Shown one piece after another: positions 9,554 through 19,248 of a stretch of 64,000 nt of DNA (the stretch's first letter is position 1; each line of letters begins with the position of its first letter). A program made the translations under genes and the position numbers. The DNA lies in assembly GCF_013030945.1 (NCBI RefSeq), contig NZ_JABBXF010000029.1, positions 94,586-158,585 of the forward strand. Direction: 5' to 3'. The stretch comes from Streptomyces morookaense (lineage in GTDB: Bacteria; Actinomycetota; Actinomycetes; Streptomycetales; Streptomycetaceae). A model generated the notes under the pieces. It had not been told where the DNA came from, searched no databases, and saw only the letters and a program-made list of their open reading frames with translations.

Positions 9554-10422
9554 ACGTCGACGAGCTCGTCGCCATCGACGTGCACACCCACGCCGAGGTC
9601 TCCTCCCGCGGGCAGGCCTCCCTCTCCGACGGACTCGACGCCGCGGCCGGGGCGTACTTCAAGGCCGCACACCGCCGTCCCACACTCCCCGAGATCGCCG
9701 CCCACTACCGCGAACGCAGCATGGCCTGCGTCGTCTTCACCGTGGACGCCGAGGCCGCCACCGGCACCCCGGCCGTCCCCAACGAGGAGGTCGCCGAGGC
9801 CGCCCGGCAGAACCCCGACGTCATCATCCCGTTCGCCAGCATCGACCCGCACAAGGGCAGGACCGGCGTCCGTCAAGTGCGCCGTCTGGTCGACGAGTTC
9901 GGCATCAGGGGCTTCAAGTTCCATCCCATCCTGCAGGAGTTCCGTCCCAACGACCGGCTGGCCTACCCGCTGTACGAGGCGATCGAGGAGGCGGGCGCCG
10001 TAGCCGTCTTCCATACCGGCCAGACCGGCATCGGCGCCGGAATGCCCGGAGGCGGCGGGATCCGGCTGAAGTACGGGAACCCGATGGACGTCGACGACGT
10101 CGCCGCCGACTTCCCCGGCATGCCCATCGTCCTCGCCCACCCCTCCTTCCCCTGGCAGGACGAGGCGCTGGCGGTCGCCACGCACAAACCGCAGGTGCAC
10201 ATCGACCTGTCCGGCTGGTCCCCGAAGTACTTCCCGCCGCAGCTGGTCCGCTACGCCGACAGCCTGCTGCAGGACAAAGTGCTCTTCGGCTCCGACTACC
10301 CGCTCATCAGCCCCGACCGCTGGCTCGCCGACTTCGCCGCGCTCCCGCTCAAGGACGAGGTCCGTCCCAAGATCCTCAAGGAGAACGCCGCCAGGCTGCT
10401 CGGCCTGGGCCGCCACCAGTGA
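9550..10422 (+). CDS. Amidohydrolase-family metal-dependent hydrolase (CouO-like)
   Basis: 290-residue TIM-barrel amidohydrolase of the Amidohydro_2 group. It has the N-terminal metal motif DVHTH near residue 9, a KFHPI segment near residue 119, AHPSFP near residue 195 and a final GSDYP near residue 248. The ACMS-decarboxylase-like group catalyses decarboxylation or C-C/thioester hydrolysis. In the p-hydroxycinnamate pathway of Rhodococcus the equivalent protein (CouO) is needed for side-chain cleavage, and the same role is inferred here. The GTG start overlaps the SDR stop, so the two are translationally coupled. Confidence 0.75.
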   Translation: MNVDELVAIDVHTHAEVSSRGQASLSDGLDAAAGAYFKAAHRRPTLPEIAAHYRERSMACVVFTVDAEAATGTPAVPNEEVAEAARQNPDVIIPFASIDPHKGRTGVRQVRRLVDEFGIRGFKFHPILQEFRPNDRLAYPLYEAIEEAGAVAVFHTGQTGIGAGMPGGGGIRLKYGNPMDVDDVAADFPGMPIVLAHPSFPWQDEALAVATHKPQVHIDLSGWSPKYFPPQLVRYADSLLQDKVLFGSDYPLISPDRWLADFAALPLKDEVRPKILKENAARLLGLGRHQ

Positions 10423-10458
10423 CACCGACCAAGCGAAGCCGACCAGGGGAGTTATGCG

Positions 10459-11952
10459 TTGCAGAACCACGGCATCGGTTCCTGGCCCGCCCGGCGGGCC
10501 CGCAGGACCCCGCACCGCACCGCCCTGCTCCACGAGGAACACGCCACCAGTTATGCCGAGCTCCACGACCGCTCCACCCGCCTCGCGCACCTGCTGCGCG
10601 CGCACGGCATCCGGCAGGGCGACCGGGTGGCCTTTCTCGGCCCCAACCACCCCGCCTTCCTGGAGGCCCTGTTCGCCACCGGATCGCTGGGCGCGGTCTT
10701 CGTGCCGCTCAACACCCGCCTCGCACCGCCCGAGCTGCGCCACCAGCTCCAGGACTCCGGCAGCCGGCTGCTGCTGAGCCTGCGGCACCCGGCCGCACCC
10801 GGACTCGACGACTGCACCGAAGTGCTGGAGGCGGAGGGTGGGACGTACGAGACGCTGCTGGCCGGGTCCCGGGACGAGCCGGTCGACCAGCCGGTGGGCC
10901 CCGACGACCTGTGCATGATCATGTACACCTCGGGGACCGGCGGCCGGCCCAAGGGCGCCATGCTCACCCACGGCAACGTCCTGTGGAACAGCCTCAACGT
11001 CCTCGTCGACACCGACCTCGCCGGCGACGAGATCACCCTCGTCAGCGCGCCGCTGTTCCACACCGCCGCGCTCAACATGACGTGCCTGCCCACCCTCCTC
11101 AAGGGCGGCACCGCCGTCCTCGAATCCGCCTTCGACCCCGGGCGCACCCTGGAACTGGTCCAACGGCACCGGATCACCAGCCTGTTCGGCGTCCCCGCCA
11201 TGTACGACGCACTGGCCGCCGCCCCCGGCTGGGACGGCGCCGACCTCGGCAGCCTGCGCACCCTGATCTGCGGCGGTGCGCCCGTCCCGGACAGGACCAT
11301 CCGCCGCTACCTCGACCGCGGTCTCGCCTTCGTCCAGGGCTACGGCATGACCGAGACCGCGCCCGGCGTCCTGCTGCTCGACCGGAACGACGCGGCCGAG
11401 CACGCCGGTTCGGCGGGCGTTCCGCACTTCTTCACCGACGTCCGGCTGCTCGGCCCGGCCGGTGAGCAGGTCCGTCCCGGGGAGCCGGGCGAGGTCCTGG
11501 TCGCCGGGCCCAATGTCGGCCCCGGCTACTGGGGCCGCCCGGCGGAGAGCGCCGCCGCCTTCCGCGACGGGTGCTGGTTCCGCTCCGGCGACCTCGCCAC
11601 CGTCGACGCCGAGGGCTACGCGTATCTGGTGGACCGGCTGAAGGACATCTTCATCTCGGGCGGCGAGAACGTCTGTCCCGCCGAGGTTGAAGCAGCCCTG
11701 CTGGAGCACCCGGCCGTCGCCGAGTGCGCGGTCTTCGGCGTTCCCGACCCGACCTGGGGAGAGGCCGGCCGTGCCGTCGTGGTCCTGCGCCCCGGCAGCA
11801 CCGCGTCCGCGGAGGAGCTCACCGCGCACCTGGACGGACAGCTGGCCCGCTACAAGATCCCCAAATCGGTGGTCTTCACCGACTCCCTCCCGCGCAACGG
11901 CGCGGGCAAGCTGCTCAAGCGCCTGCTCCGGGCCGCCCACGGGCAGTACTGA
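10459..11952 (+). CDS. Acyl-CoA synthetase, AMP-forming (CouL-like aromatic acid-CoA ligase)
   Basis: 497 residues. P-loop-like MYTSGTGGRPKGAM is near residue 155, the adenylate-binding GYGMTE near residue 294, and the C-terminal hinge RLKDIFISGGENV near residue 395. A terminal PKS-type segment ends in the catalytic lysine NGAGKLLK. It activates a carboxylic acid as its CoA thioester; from context the substrate is probably a hydroxycinnamate. The start is TTG with GGGGAG seven bases upstream. The nearby ATG at 10454 is out of frame and is rejected. Confidence 0.85.
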   Translation: MQNHGIGSWPARRARRTPHRTALLHEEHATSYAELHDRSTRLAHLLRAHGIRQGDRVAFLGPNHPAFLEALFATGSLGAVFVPLNTRLAPPELRHQLQDSGSRLLLSLRHPAAPGLDDCTEVLEAEGGTYETLLAGSRDEPVDQPVGPDDLCMIMYTSGTGGRPKGAMLTHGNVLWNSLNVLVDTDLAGDEITLVSAPLFHTAALNMTCLPTLLKGGTAVLESAFDPGRTLELVQRHRITSLFGVPAMYDALAAAPGWDGADLGSLRTLICGGAPVPDRTIRRYLDRGLAFVQGYGMTETAPGVLLLDRNDAAEHAGSAGVPHFFTDVRLLGPAGEQVRPGEPGEVLVAGPNVGPGYWGRPAESAAAFRDGCWFRSGDLATVDAEGYAYLVDRLKDIFISGGENVCPAEVEAALLEHPAVAECAVFGVPDPTWGEAGRAVVVLRPGSTASAEELTAHLDGQLARYKIPKSVVFTDSLPRNGAGKLLKRLLRAAHGQY

Positions 11953-11988
11953 CCAACTCCTCCGTCCCTCCTCCGGAGAGGAATCGCC

Positions 11989-12444
11989 ATGCCCCGTACC
12001 GTCAACGGCATCACCGAACTGCTCGCCCTCACCGGCACCGACCTCGGCCACAGCGACTGGCTGGAGATCGAGCAGGAGCGCGTCGATCTCTTCGCGGACG
12101 CCACCGATGATCACCAGTGGATCCATGTCGACGTCGAGCGCGCCAAGAAAGGCCCTTTCGGCGGCACCATCGCCCACGGCCATCTCACCCTCGCCCTGCT
12201 CATCCCGCTGTGGAACCGGCTGCTGGAGGTCCGGGGCGTCGGCATGGCCGTCAACTACGGCCTGAACAAGGTGCGTTTCCCCGCGCCCGTCCCCGTCGGG
12301 TCCCGCATCCGTGCCCGCGGCGTCATCGCCGCCGCCCGGGACGTCCAGGGCGGCGCGGAGCTCACGGTCGACCTGACCGTCGAGATCGACGGGCAGCCGA
12401 AACCGGCCGCCGTCGCCCAGGCCGTCTACCGCTTCGCCGCATGA
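11989..12444 (+). CDS. MaoC-family enoyl-CoA hydratase (CouM-like)
   Basis: 151-residue hot-dog fold protein with the hydratase signature DHQWIHVD near residues 43-50 and [10 protein letters not shown] near 57-66. The Asp and His of these motifs form the hydratase active site. It would hydrate the arylpropenoyl-CoA before the SDR step. The ATG has GGAGAGGA seven bases upstream. The stop overlaps pcaI (ATGA), joining the side-chain genes to the pca genes as one translation unit. Confidence 0.85.
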   Translation: MPRTVNGITELLALTGTDLGHSDWLEIEQERVDLFADATDDHQWIHVDVERAKKGPFGGTIAHGHLTLALLIPLWNRLLEVRGVGMAVNYGLNKVRFPAPVPVGSRIRARGVIAAARDVQGGAELTVDLTVEIDGQPKPAAVAQAVYRFAA

Positions 12445-13202
12445 CGGGCAAGACGGTGCCCACCGCCGCCGAGGCGGTGGCGGACATCGGGGACGGCGCC
12501 TCGATCGCCGTCGGCGGCTTCGGTCTCACCGGTGTGCCGCACACCCTGATCCGGGCCCTGTACGAGCAGGGCGCCGGCGGACTGAGCGTGGTCTCCAACA
12601 ACTGCGGCGCGGACGGCCACGGTCTGGGCATCCTGCTCGAGGCCGGCCGGATCCGCGAGGTGACGGGCTCGTACATCGGCAACAACGCGGAGTTCGCGCG
12701 CCGTTACCTCCACGGCGAGCTGGACGTGACGCTCACCCCGCAGGGCACCCTCGCCGAACGCCTGCGGGCCGGCGGCTGCGGCATCCCCGCGTTCTACACC
12801 CCTGCGGGCATCGGCACTCAGGTCGCCGAGGGCGGGCTGCCCCGGCGGCACACCCCCGACGGCCGGGTCGCGGCCGTCTCCCGGCGCAAGGAGCTCCGGG
12901 AGTTCGACGGCCGCCCCTACGTCCTGGAACACGCCATCACCACCGACTTCGCCCTCGTCCGCGCCGCCCGGGGCGACCGCCACGGGAACCTGGTCTTCGC
13001 CAGGACCGCCCGCAACTTCAACCCGCTCGCGGCGATGGCCGGGCGCATCACCATTGCCGAGGTCGAAGCACTCGTGGAACCGGGCGAGTTGGACCCCGAC
13101 CATGTGCACCTGCCGGGGGTGTTCGTCCAGCGCGTGGTCGCCCTGACGCCGCATCAGGCCGCGTACAAGCCCGTCGAGCGCAGGACGGTGCGGGCCGCAT
13201 GA
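12441..13202 (+). CDS. pcaI: 3-oxoadipate CoA-transferase subunit A
   Basis: 253 residues of the CoA-transferase family I alpha subunit. The N-terminal [14 protein letters not shown] carries the family glycine-rich loop. [26 protein letters not shown] matches the conserved middle, with the PQG motif at about residue 100. With PcaJ it transfers CoA from succinyl-CoA to 3-oxoadipate in the beta-ketoadipate pathway. A SCOT-type acetoacetate CoA-transferase is the alternative on sequence alone; the pca neighbours decide in favour of pcaI. Confidence 0.88.
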   Translation: MTGKTVPTAAEAVADIGDGASIAVGGFGLTGVPHTLIRALYEQGAGGLSVVSNNCGADGHGLGILLEAGRIREVTGSYIGNNAEFARRYLHGELDVTLTPQGTLAERLRAGGCGIPAFYTPAGIGTQVAEGGLPRRHTPDGRVAAVSRRKELREFDGRPYVLEHAITTDFALVRAARGDRHGNLVFARTARNFNPLAAMAGRITIAEVEALVEPGELDPDHVHLPGVFVQRVVALTPHQAAYKPVERRTVRAA

Positions 13203-13852
13203 GCTGGACCAGACATCAGATGGCGGCCCGTGCGGCCCGGGAGCTGCCGGCCGGTTCGTATGTCAACCTCGGCATCGGACTGCCCACCCTCGTCGCGGAC
13301 TTCCTGCCCGCGGACGCGGGGGTCGTCCTGCACTCGGAGAACGGGCTGCTCGGTGTCGGCCCGTACCCGGACGAGGACTTCGTCGACCCGGACCTCGTCA
13401 ACGCCGGCAAGGAGACCGTGACGGCGCTCCCGGGTGCGGCCTTCTTCGACTCCGCGCTCTCCTTCGGGATGATCCGGGGCGGCCACATCGACACCGCGGT
13501 CCTCGGCGCGATGCAGGTCTCGGCCCACGGTGACCTGGCCAACTGGTCGGCCCCCGGAAGAACGGTCAAGGGCATGGGCGGCGCCATGGATCTCGTGCAC
13601 GGGGCCCGCCGGGTGATCGTGCTGACGGAACACACCGCCAAGGACGGCTCACCGAAGATCGTCGAGGAGTGCTCGCTGCCGCTCACCGGCCGGGCCTGCG
13701 TGCACCGGATCATCACCGATCTCGGCGTCCTCGACGTCACCGGCGCAGGACTGGTCCTGGTCGGCACCGCGCCGGGGGTCGACGCCGCCGAGGTCGCGCG
13801 CCGGACCGCGGCGCGGGTGACGCCAGGCCCCGCCTTCTCCCCCGAAAGGTGA
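13199..13852 (+). CDS. pcaJ: 3-oxoadipate CoA-transferase subunit B
   Basis: 217-residue beta subunit. The catalytic glutamate lies in [10 protein letters not shown] near residue 48, and the family's [15 protein letters not shown] segment follows near residue 97. It partners PcaI (ATGA overlap). No thiolase gene (pcaF) follows, unlike many actinobacterial pca clusters, so the final cleavage of 3-oxoadipyl-CoA must use an enzyme encoded elsewhere. Confidence 0.9.
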   Translation: MSWTRHQMAARAARELPAGSYVNLGIGLPTLVADFLPADAGVVLHSENGLLGVGPYPDEDFVDPDLVNAGKETVTALPGAAFFDSALSFGMIRGGHIDTAVLGAMQVSAHGDLANWSAPGRTVKGMGGAMDLVHGARRVIVLTEHTAKDGSPKIVEECSLPLTGRACVHRIITDLGVLDVTGAGLVLVGTAPGVDAAEVARRTAARVTPGPAFSPER

Positions 13853-13856
13853 CTCC

Positions 13857-14621
13857 GTGCCCTCCAACCTCCCCACCCAGCAGGGTATTTCGTGCGAGAT
13901 CGACCAGCAGGCCAAGGCCTACGCGGCCTCCGGCGCCGTCCGCCATCATCCCCCGCGCGACTACCCGCCCTACCGCAGCAGCCTCCTGCGCCATCCCCGG
14001 CAGCCCCTCGTCCCGGTCCGGGACCCCGAGGCGGCCGAACTCTCCGGCCCGGTCTTCGGTGCCACCGACGTCACCGAGTCCGACGCCGACCTGACCCGCG
14101 GGCAGGCGGGCGAGCCGCTCGGCGAACGCATCACCGTCACCGGCCGCGTCCTCGACCGGGCCGGACGCCCCGTCGCCGGACAGCTCGTCGAGATCTGGCA
14201 GGCCAACGCCTGCGGCCGCTACGCCCACCGCCGCGACCGGCACCCCGCGCCGCTCGACCCCCACTTCACCGGCACCGGCCGCTGCCTGACCGACCGCCAA
14301 GGGCGCTATTGCTTCACCACGGTCAAGCCGGGCGCCTACCCCTGGCACAACCACACCGGCGCCTGGCGGCCCTCCCACATCCACTTCTCGCTCTTCGGCA
14401 CCGCGTTCACCCAACGCCTGGTCACGCAGATGTACTTCCCCGGCGACCCGCTCCTGCCCTACGACCCCATCCTGCAGTCCGTCACCGACGCCACCGCCCG
14501 CTCCCGTCTGGTCGCCGCCTACGACCACGACCTCTCCACGGCCGGGGACGCGCTCGGCTACCGCTGGGACATCGTCCTCGACGGCCCCGCCGCCACCCGC
14601 ACCGAGGGAAGCCGCCCATGA
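13857..14621 (+). CDS. pcaH: Protocatechuate 3,4-dioxygenase, beta subunit
   Basis: 254-residue non-haem Fe(III) intradiol dioxygenase subunit that opens the protocatechuate ring to 3-carboxy-cis,cis-muconate. The iron ligands are visible: a Tyr in GRYAHRRD (about residue 122), a Tyr in GAYPWHN (about 162), and two histidines in SHIHFSLF (about 175-177). The dioxygenase core starts at GRVLDRAGRPVAGQ. The GTG at 13857 has CGAAAGG seven bases upstream. It overlaps pcaG by four bases. Confidence 0.93.
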   Translation: MPSNLPTQQGISCEIDQQAKAYAASGAVRHHPPRDYPPYRSSLLRHPRQPLVPVRDPEAAELSGPVFGATDVTESDADLTRGQAGEPLGERITVTGRVLDRAGRPVAGQLVEIWQANACGRYAHRRDRHPAPLDPHFTGTGRCLTDRQGRYCFTTVKPGAYPWHNHTGAWRPSHIHFSLFGTAFTQRLVTQMYFPGDPLLPYDPILQSVTDATARSRLVAAYDHDLSTAGDALGYRWDIVLDGPAATRTEGSRP

Positions 14622-15175
14622 GCCCTCTCCCCACCCCTTCCCAGACCGTCGGCCCGTTCTACGGCTGCGCCCTGCCCTCCCCCGACGGCCACCGAGTCGC
14701 CCCTGCCGGGCACCCGCAGGCGATCACCGTGCACGGGTACGTCCGCGACGGTGCCGGATCCCCGGTCCCCGACGCGCTGTTGGAGTTCTGGCAGCCCGCC
14801 CCGGACGGCAGCCGCGGCGGAGCGCCCGGTTCCCTGCGCCGCGACCCGGCCACGGGCGGCCATGCCGGCCGTGACGGTGTGACGTTCACCGGTTTCGGCC
14901 GCGTCGCCACCGACGCCGACGGCCACTACGTCCTGCACACCCTGCCGCCGGGCGGCGTGCCGTACCTTTCGGTGTGCGTCTTCGCCCGCGGCCTGCTGCA
15001 TCATCTCTTCACCCGGGCCTACCTGACGGGGGGTCAGGTAGCAGAACCATGGTTGGCGGCCTTGCCCGCCGAACGCCGGGCAACGCTCCTGACCCGGCCG
15101 GAGGGCGCCGGCGTGCACCGGTTCGACATCCGTCTGCAGGGCGAGAAGGAGACGGTCTTCCTTGCCTTCGACTGA
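14618..15175 (+). CDS. pcaG: Protocatechuate 3,4-dioxygenase, alpha subunit
   Basis: 185-residue structural partner of PcaH. It opens with the typical TPSQTVGPFYGCALP and keeps the dioxygenase beta-sandwich (GYVRDGAGSPVPDA), but lacks the Tyr/His iron ligands, as expected of the alpha subunit. The 3' end overlaps the TTG start of pcaB by 14 bases. Confidence 0.92.
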   Translation: MSPLPTPSQTVGPFYGCALPSPDGHRVAPAGHPQAITVHGYVRDGAGSPVPDALLEFWQPAPDGSRGGAPGSLRRDPATGGHAGRDGVTFTGFGRVATDADGHYVLHTLPPGGVPYLSVCVFARGLLHHLFTRAYLTGGQVAEPWLAALPAERRATLLTRPEGAGVHRFDIRLQGEKETVFLAFD

Positions 15176-16547
15176 CGAACCCGCCGCGCGGCTGCCCGAC
15201 GACGTCGGCCTCCTCACCCCCGTCACAGCGGGAGCCCCGGTGGCCGTGGCCACCGGCGATGCGGCGGTCCTGGCCGCCATGCTGCAGGCCGAGGCCGCCC
15301 TGGTACGAGCCCGGGCCGACCTCGGCCTCGCACCCGGCACGGCCGCCGATGCCGTCACCGCCGCCGCCCGTGAGCTGGACGTCCGCACGATCGCGGCACG
15401 TGCGGGCTCCGGCGGCAATCCCGTGCTCCCCCTGGTCGCCGACCTCACCGCCGCCGTCGCGGCCCGCGACCCCGACGCCGCCGCCCGGGTGCACGAGGGC
15501 GCCACCAGCCAGGACATCCTCGACACCGCGCTGATGCTCGTCGCCGCCCACGCCCTGGACCTCACCCTCGCCGACCTGGACCGCACCGCCGGGGCGCTGG
15601 CCCGGCTGGCCGCTGCGCACCGGGACACCGTGATGGCGGGGCGCACCCTCACCCAGCACGCCGTGCCGACCACCTTCGGGCTCAAGGCGGCCGGCTGGCG
15701 CAGCCTCGTCCGCGAGGCGCACCGCCGCCTGGCCGCGACCCGGGCCGCCCTGCCCGCCCAACTCGGCGGCGCCGCAGGGACCCTGGCCTCCTTCCACGCC
15801 CACGCCGAGGCGGCGGGCGCGGCCCCCGACCCCGGTCTCGGCCTGCGGCTGACCGCCGCGTACGCCCGGCGGACCGGGCTCGCCGAACCCGTCCTCCCCT
15901 GGCACACCCTGCGTACCCCCGTCGCCGACCTCGCCGGCTCGCTCGCCTTCACCGCGGGCGCACTCGGCAAGATCGCCACCGATGTGCTCGGTCTGTCCCG
16001 CACGGAGACCGGCGAGCTCACGGAGGCCGACGGCGGCGCGTCCTCGGCCATGCCGCACAAGTCCAACCCGGTGCGTGCCGTGCTCATCGCGGCCACGGCG
16101 CGCCAGCTCCCCGCGCTCGCAGCCGTCCTGTTCGGCTCCCTCATGGCCGAGGACGAACGGCCGGCCGGGGCCTGGCACGCCGAGTGGCAACCGTTGCGCG
16201 AGGCCCTGCGCCTGACGGGAGCCGCCGCCCGGCACGCGGCCGAGCTCACCGGGACCCTGTGCGTCCACCCGCACCGCATGCGCGAGAACCTCGCCCGGAC
16301 CGGCGGCCTGATCGGCGCCGAACGCCTCGCCATCGCCCTCACGCCGCTGATCGGCCGCCGCGCGGCCAGGAGCGCGCTGTCCAGGGCCGCACGCCGGATC
16401 GCTGCGGAGGGCTGCACCCTCGAAGAGGCCCTCCGGGCCGAGCTCCCCGCGGTCGAACTGCCCGACTTGCACGAACTCACCGATCCTGCGGGCTACTTGG
16501 GTGCCGCCCAGGCCCTGACCGACCGGGCCCTCGGGGAACGCCCGTGA
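15162..16547 (+). CDS. pcaB: 3-carboxy-cis,cis-muconate cycloisomerase
   Basis: 461-residue member of the fumarase/aspartase superfamily. It has the signature GGASSAMPHKSNPVRA near residue 290 and the conserved GATSQDILDTA near residue 112. It cyclises carboxymuconate to 4-carboxymuconolactone. The TTG start at 15162 has GAGAAGGAGA about ten bases upstream inside pcaG; a GTG about 14 codons later is a possible alternative. Confidence 0.92.
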   Translation: MPSTDEPAARLPDDVGLLTPVTAGAPVAVATGDAAVLAAMLQAEAALVRARADLGLAPGTAADAVTAAARELDVRTIAARAGSGGNPVLPLVADLTAAVAARDPDAAARVHEGATSQDILDTALMLVAAHALDLTLADLDRTAGALARLAAAHRDTVMAGRTLTQHAVPTTFGLKAAGWRSLVREAHRRLAATRAALPAQLGGAAGTLASFHAHAEAAGAAPDPGLGLRLTAAYARRTGLAEPVLPWHTLRTPVADLAGSLAFTAGALGKIATDVLGLSRTETGELTEADGGASSAMPHKSNPVRAVLIAATARQLPALAAVLFGSLMAEDERPAGAWHAEWQPLREALRLTGAAARHAAELTGTLCVHPHRMRENLARTGGLIGAERLAIALTPLIGRRAARSALSRAARRIAAEGCTLEEALRAELPAVELPDLHELTDPAGYLGAAQALTDRALGERP

Positions 16548-17677
16548 ACCGCCGCCGTCTCCTCCACCACCGCGTCGACGGTCCGCACGACGCGCCGGTG
16601 CTGGTGCTCGGCCCGTCGCTGGGCACCTCGCTCGCCGTCTGGGCCCCGCAGCTTCCCGGCCTCGCCCGCCGGCACCGGACCGTACGCTGGGACCTGCCCG
16701 GACACGGCGGTTCACCCGCCTCCCTCCTCGGCCCGGACGCCACCGTGGACGACCTCGCCGGTCTGGTCCTCGATCTGGCCGACTCCCTCGGCGCCGAACG
16801 CTTCGCCTACGCCGGGATCTCCCTCGGCGGCGCGATCGGCACCCACCTGGCGGCCCGCCATCCCGAGCGCGTCACCTCGCTCGCCCTGATCTGCTCCGCC
16901 GCCCGGTTCGGCACGCCGCCGGCATGGCACGAACGCGGCCGTCTGGTGCGGGAGAAGGGCATCGCCGCGCTCGCCGCCTCGGCGCCCGACCGCTGGTTCA
17001 CCCCGGCCTTCCGGCAGACCGCCGCCGCCGAGGCCCTGATACAGGACCACCGGTCCGTCGACCCGGGCGGCTATGCGGCCTGCTGCCATGCCCTGGCGGC
17101 CGTCGACCTGCGCGACGCCCTGCCCCGCATCACCGCGCCGACCCTGATCGTCGCCGGCCGCGCGGACCGGGCGGTCCCCCCGGACCGGACCCGTGAACTG
17201 GCCGACGGCATCGCGGACTCCACCCTCGTCGTCCTCCCCCGCGCCGCCCACCTCGCCACCGTCGAACAGCCGCAGGCCGTCCTCGCCGCCCTGCACCACC
17301 ACTTCGCCGGAGCCCCGGAACACCCCGGAGCCGGGGAGGCGATGCGCCGCGCCGTCCTCGGCGACGACCACGTCGACCGGGCGGCCGCCGCGACGACCGC
17401 CTTCACGGCACCGTTCCAGGACTTCATCACGCACTACGCGTGGGGCGGGATCTGGACCCGCCCCGGCCTGGACCTCCGGACGCGCAGCTGCATCACCCTC
17501 ACCGCCCTCGTCGCGGGCGGCCGGCACGAGGAACTCGCCCTGCACGTACGGGCGGCGCTGCGCAACGGGCTCACGCCGGAGGAGATCTCGGAGGTGCTCC
17601 TCCAGACCGCGGTGTACTGCGGGGTGCCTGCGGCCAATGCGGCTTTCGCAGTTGCGCGGCGCGTCGTGGAGGGGTGA
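16544..17677 (+). CDS. pcaL: Fused 3-oxoadipate enol-lactonase / 4-carboxymuconolactone decarboxylase
   Basis: 377-residue fusion carrying two consecutive steps. Residues 1-255 are an alpha/beta hydrolase (PcaD) with nucleophile GISLGG near residue 92 and a late RAAHLATVE histidine near residue 230. Residues about 265-377 are a CMD/AhpD-type decarboxylase (PcaC) with ITLTALVAGG and HVRAALRNGLTPEEISE. The fused form is usual in actinobacteria. The GTG start overlaps the pcaB stop. It is the last gene of the operon: no pcaR or pcaK follows, and a modest hairpin (17695-17713) lies beyond the stop. Confidence 0.93.
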   Translation: MNRRRLLHHRVDGPHDAPVLVLGPSLGTSLAVWAPQLPGLARRHRTVRWDLPGHGGSPASLLGPDATVDDLAGLVLDLADSLGAERFAYAGISLGGAIGTHLAARHPERVTSLALICSAARFGTPPAWHERGRLVREKGIAALAASAPDRWFTPAFRQTAAAEALIQDHRSVDPGGYAACCHALAAVDLRDALPRITAPTLIVAGRADRAVPPDRTRELADGIADSTLVVLPRAAHLATVEQPQAVLAALHHHFAGAPEHPGAGEAMRRAVLGDDHVDRAAAATTAFTAPFQDFITHYAWGGIWTRPGLDLRTRSCITLTALVAGGRHEELALHVRAALRNGLTPEEISEVLLQTAVYCGVPAANAAFAVARRVVEG

Positions 17678-17778
17678 GATCCTCGGCCGGACGCTCGGGC
17701 CCGATCAGCCCGACAGGCCTCCGGCGTCCGTGCCGTGTACGAAGTCGCGTTGCGGAACCACCGCGTGCCGGGCCGACG

Positions 17779-19227
17779 TCACACCGGCGTCTTCTCCGCA
17801 GCACGCTCCGGCCGGGCCTCCCAGCACTCCACACCGACCAGGTCCGGCAGCCGGTCGCGGGTGAACACCGGGTCCAGGCCCAGCCGTCGCTGTGCGACGT
17901 AGTCGTCCAGCAGGCGGAAGGCGATGGCCGAGAGGGGAAGGATGGCGAGGAGGTTGACCAGGGCCATGAGGCCCATGAAGACGTCCGCGAGGTTCCACAC
18001 CACGCTCACCGAGCCGAGCGCGCCGAGGAAGACGACCACCAGGACCAGGGCGCGGTAGGCGGGCAGCACCCAGCGTCTGGCGGTCATGAACTCGATGTTG
18101 GACTGGCCGTAGTAGTAGTTGCCGATCATCGAGCTGAAGGCGAGCATGAAGACGACGAGGGTCAGGACGTGTCCGGCCCAGCCGCCCAGGGTGTCGGTGA
18201 GGGCGCTCTGGGTGAGGTCCGCGCCCTGGCGTCCGCCGAGGCCGGGGTTGGTCGTCAGGATGATGAAGGCCGTCATCGAGCAGATCAGCAGGGTGTCGAA
18301 GAAGACGCCCAGCGACTGGACGAGGCCCTGCTTGACGGGGTGGGAGACCTCGGCGGTGGCACCGGCGTTGGGGGCGGAGCCCAGGCCCGCCTCGTTGGAG
18401 AACATGCCGCGCCGGATGCCCTGCTGGATGGCCGCGCCGATGCCGCCGGCCGCCAGTTCCCGGAAGCCGAAGGCACCGCCGACGATGTCGCCGAACACCC
18501 GCGGCAGATCGCCGAGGTTGAGCAGCACCACGGCGCTGCCGAGCAGCAGGTAGACGACGGCCATCACGGGGACGAGCACGGTGGTCACCGAACTGATGCG
18601 CTTGACGCCGCCGAAGACCGCGAGCCCCAGAAGCGCCGCCAGCAGCAGGCCGATTGCCGGGCCGAACCACTCCGCCTCGGAGGCGGGCAGCGAGGCCGTG
18701 GCGACGGAGGTGATGGTGTTGGACTGGACGGCGTTGAAGACGAAGCCGAAGGTCACGGTGATCGTGACGGCGAAGAGGACGCCGAGCCACCGCTTTCCGA
18801 GGGCGCGCTGCATGTAGTAGGCCGGGCCGCCCCGGTAGGTGCCGCCTGCGCCGCGGACCTTGTAGAGCTGTGCGAGGGCCGATTCGACGAAGGCCGAGGC
18901 GCCGCCGATGACGGCCATCACCCACATCCAGAACACGGCGCCCGCGCCGCCCAGCGTGATGGCGGTGGCGACACCGGCGATGTTGCCGGTGCCGACCCGC
19001 GCGGCAGCGGAGATCGTGAACGCGCCGAAGGACGAGACCGCCTTGCCGCCGTCCTCGCCCGGCTGCGGCCGGCCCTTGAGGACGCGCAGCATCTCGGGGA
19101 ACAGCCGCAGCTGCACCGCTTTGGAGCGGACGGTGAAATACAGACCTGCGCCGATCACCAGCGGTATCAGCAGGTAGGTCCAGAAGACGTCGTTGATGTC
19201 GACGACGAATGAATCGATCGGGCTCAT
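17779..19227 (-). CDS. Sodium:alanine/glycine symporter, AGCS family
   Basis: 482 residues with about 10-11 membrane segments. Family landmarks are RVGTGNIAGVATA near residue 78, GGPAYYMQRALGKRW near residue 133 and NEAGLGSAPNA near residue 245. It imports alanine or glycine with sodium. It converges with pcaL and is divergent from nothing: upstream lies a 148-bp gap with a strong AT-rich dyad. Confidence 0.9.
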   Translation of the reverse strand: MSPIDSFVVDINDVFWTYLLIPLVIGAGLYFTVRSKAVQLRLFPEMLRVLKGRPQPGEDGGKAVSSFGAFTISAAARVGTGNIAGVATAITLGGAGAVFWMWVMAVIGGASAFVESALAQLYKVRGAGGTYRGGPAYYMQRALGKRWLGVLFAVTITVTFGFVFNAVQSNTITSVATASLPASEAEWFGPAIGLLLAALLGLAVFGGVKRISSVTTVLVPVMAVVYLLLGSAVVLLNLGDLPRVFGDIVGGAFGFRELAAGGIGAAIQQGIRRGMFSNEAGLGSAPNAGATAEVSHPVKQGLVQSLGVFFDTLLICSMTAFIILTTNPGLGGRQGADLTQSALTDTLGGWAGHVLTLVVFMLAFSSMIGNYYYGQSNIEFMTARRWVLPAYRALVLVVVFLGALGSVSVVWNLADVFMGLMALVNLLAILPLSAIAFRLLDDYVAQRRLGLDPVFTRDRLPDLVGVECWEARPERAAEKTPV

Positions 19228-19248
19228 GGGCGTCCTTCGGGGCGTCCG

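Noticed and set aside
9433..12183. A 916-codon open frame on the minus strand
   Set aside because: Lies wholly antisense to four well-supported catabolic genes; its product is low-complexity Gly/Val/Ala/Asp-rich and results from high-GC codon bias.
17695..17713. Terminator after pcaL
   Set aside because: Only a six-base stem (TCGGGC/GCCCGA); too weak to annotate on its own.
17440..19212. A 590-codon plus-strand open frame across the symporter
   Set aside because: Antisense to a clear AGCS symporter; composition is Gly/Asp/His-rich shadow sequence with no motif.
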